Source: Eubacteriaceae bacterium
GTDB lineage: Bacteria; Bacillota; Clostridia; Eubacteriales; UBA1433
Length of the DNA: 6,863 nucleotides
Assembly: GCA_012797825.1 (NCBI GenBank)
Contig: JAAZOI010000103.1
Coordinates: 1 to 6,863 of the forward strand
Reading direction: 5' to 3'
Part shown: positions 5,851-6,863 of the stretch, one piece after another
Layout: each line of letters opens with the position of its first letter
How positions within the stretch are numbered: position 1 is the first letter of the stretch
Made by a program: the position numbers and the translations under genes
Notes under the pieces: model-generated
What the model was told of the DNA's origin: nothing
The model's input: the letters and a program-made list of their open reading frames with translations, nothing else
The model's database searches: none

Positions 5851-6863
5851 ATGATAAAAATTTATAATTCGCTTACTAATAAAAAGGAAGAATTTTTACC
5901 GATAGAAAAAGGTCATGTAAGAATGTATTCATGCGGACCTACTGTATATAATTATTTTCATATCGGAAACGCAAGGCCTTTTATTTTTTTTGATGTAGTA
6001 AGAAGATATTTGCAATACGCAGGATACGATGTTAAATTTATTCAAAATTTTACTGATGTTGACGATAAAATTATAAACAGGGCAAATGAGGAGGGAACGA
6101 ACCCGAAGGCTCTTTCCGAAAAATATATAGAAGAATATTTTAAAGACGCTGACGCATTAGGTATAAAAAGAGCCGACGCTCATCCTAAAGTCAGCGATAA
6201 TATTGAGCAGATAATTTCGCTTATACAAAAGCTTATTGATAAAGGCATGGCATATGAAAAAAACGGCAACGTTTATTACAGAGTGAGCTCTTTTGCTGAT
6301 TACGGTAAACTGTCAAAACAGGATATAAACGACTTGGAAGCCGGCGCAAGAGTGGAAATAAGCGATGAGAAAGAAGACCCGCTTGATTTTGCGCTGTGGA
6401 AAAAGAAAAAAGAAGGCGAAATATACTGGGACAGCCCGTTCGGGCAGGGAAGACCAGGCTGGCATATAGAATGCTCAGCTATGGCTCTTTCATACTTAGG
6501 AGAGCAAATTGATATTCACGGCGGCGGAGCAGACTTAATATTTCCGCATCATGAAAATGAGATAGCGCAAAGCGAAGGAGCGACAGGAAAGCAATTCTCT
6601 AAATACTGGATGCACAACGGCTATATAAATATAGATAACAAAAAAATGAGCAAGTCTCTGGGTAATTTTTTTACAGTCAGAGATATTGCTGCGGATTTTG
6701 ATTTATCAACAGTAAGATTTTTCATTTTGAGCGCACATTACCGCAATCCTATTAACTTCAGCAGGGATTTAATAAAAGCGGCGGAAAACTCGCTTGAGCG
6801 TATTTATAATGCGAAAAACAATCTTGATTATTTGATTTCATTAAATAAAAATCCGAAGACGGA
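5851..6863 (+). CDS. cysS: Cysteinyl-tRNA synthetase, N-terminal 337 residues (runs off the window)
   Basis: Class I aminoacyl-tRNA synthetase that attaches cysteine to tRNA-Cys in the cytoplasm. The open frame is intact from ATG 5851 to the last base, covering roughly three quarters of a usual protein of about 460 residues; the tRNA-binding helical domain is mostly missing to the right. The HIGH signature appears as HIGN (37-40) and the second signature is KMSKS (265-269). The four zinc ligands that confer cysteine selectivity are visible as C28, C208 in WHIECSAM, H233 and E237 in FPHHENE. AAAGG lies six bases before the start. In Bacillus the order is ispF - gltX - cysE - cysS; here gltX and cysE are absent and cysS follows ispF directly, as expected for the end of a shortened version of the same cluster. 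Confidence 0.97.
   Translation, partial: MIKIYNSLTNKKEEFLPIEKGHVRMYSCGPTVYNYFHIGNARPFIFFDVVRRYLQYAGYDVKFIQNFTDVDDKIINRANEEGTNPKALSEKYIEEYFKDADALGIKRADAHPKVSDNIEQIISLIQKLIDKGMAYEKNGNVYYRVSSFADYGKLSKQDINDLEAGARVEISDEKEDPLDFALWKKKKEGEIYWDSPFGQGRPGWHIECSAMALSYLGEQIDIHGGGADLIFPHHENEIAQSEGATGKQFSKYWMHNGYINIDNKKMSKSLGNFFTVRDIAADFDLSTVRFFILSAHYRNPINFSRDLIKAAENSLERIYNAKNNLDYLISLNKNPKT

Noticed and set aside
1..6863. A CRISPR array, transposon, toxin-antitoxin or phage-defence system
   Set aside because: There are no direct-repeat arrays, transposase-like proteins or terminal inverted repeats. The PIN domain belongs to a membrane-anchored YacL protein with a TRAM domain, not to a VapC toxin with a small antitoxin partner.

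Overview
The window is AT-rich, with heavy use of AGA and ATA codons. It looks like chromosomal DNA of a clostridial Firmicute, probably an anaerobe. Three things point there: the NifS/NifU pair is of the Gram-positive type, a CarD-family protein is followed by a YacL-type PIN/TRAM membrane protein, and the order yacL - ispD - ispF - cysS follows the well-known Bacillus/Clostridium housekeeping cluster. I see no mobile element, CRISPR array, tRNA or rRNA.

Layout. Bases 1-47 are the last codons of a cysteine desulfurase. Its Shine-Dalgarno-bearing 3' end leads into an IscU/NifU iron-sulfur scaffold (49-417), and this unit ends at a hairpin near 434-459. A convergent minus-strand gene follows (495-869): a 124-residue protein with nine cysteines that I do not recognise. 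It has its own near-consensus promoter (907-936). Divergent from it, a second near-consensus promoter (1017-1045) starts a long plus-strand operon that runs off the right end: carD, yacL-like, ispD, E1-alpha, E1-beta, ispF and cysS (truncated). All gaps inside the operon are 41 bases or fewer and I see no convincing internal terminator, so one transcript could cover all seven genes.

How the genes fit together. IspD and IspF are two steps of the MEP isoprenoid pathway, CysS charges tRNA-Cys, CarD binds RNA polymerase, and YacL is a membrane-anchored PIN-domain protein. The unusual part is the complete, translationally coupled pair of thiamine-diphosphate 2-oxoacid dehydrogenase E1 subunits (AcoA/AcoB-like) between ispD and ispF. 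No E2 lipoyl acyltransferase or E3 gene is beside them. This is the most noteworthy context in the window. The second is the Cys-rich gene with a strong promoter and a candidate operator over its -35 box. The remaining content is ordinary core metabolism, and I do not claim a complete new system.
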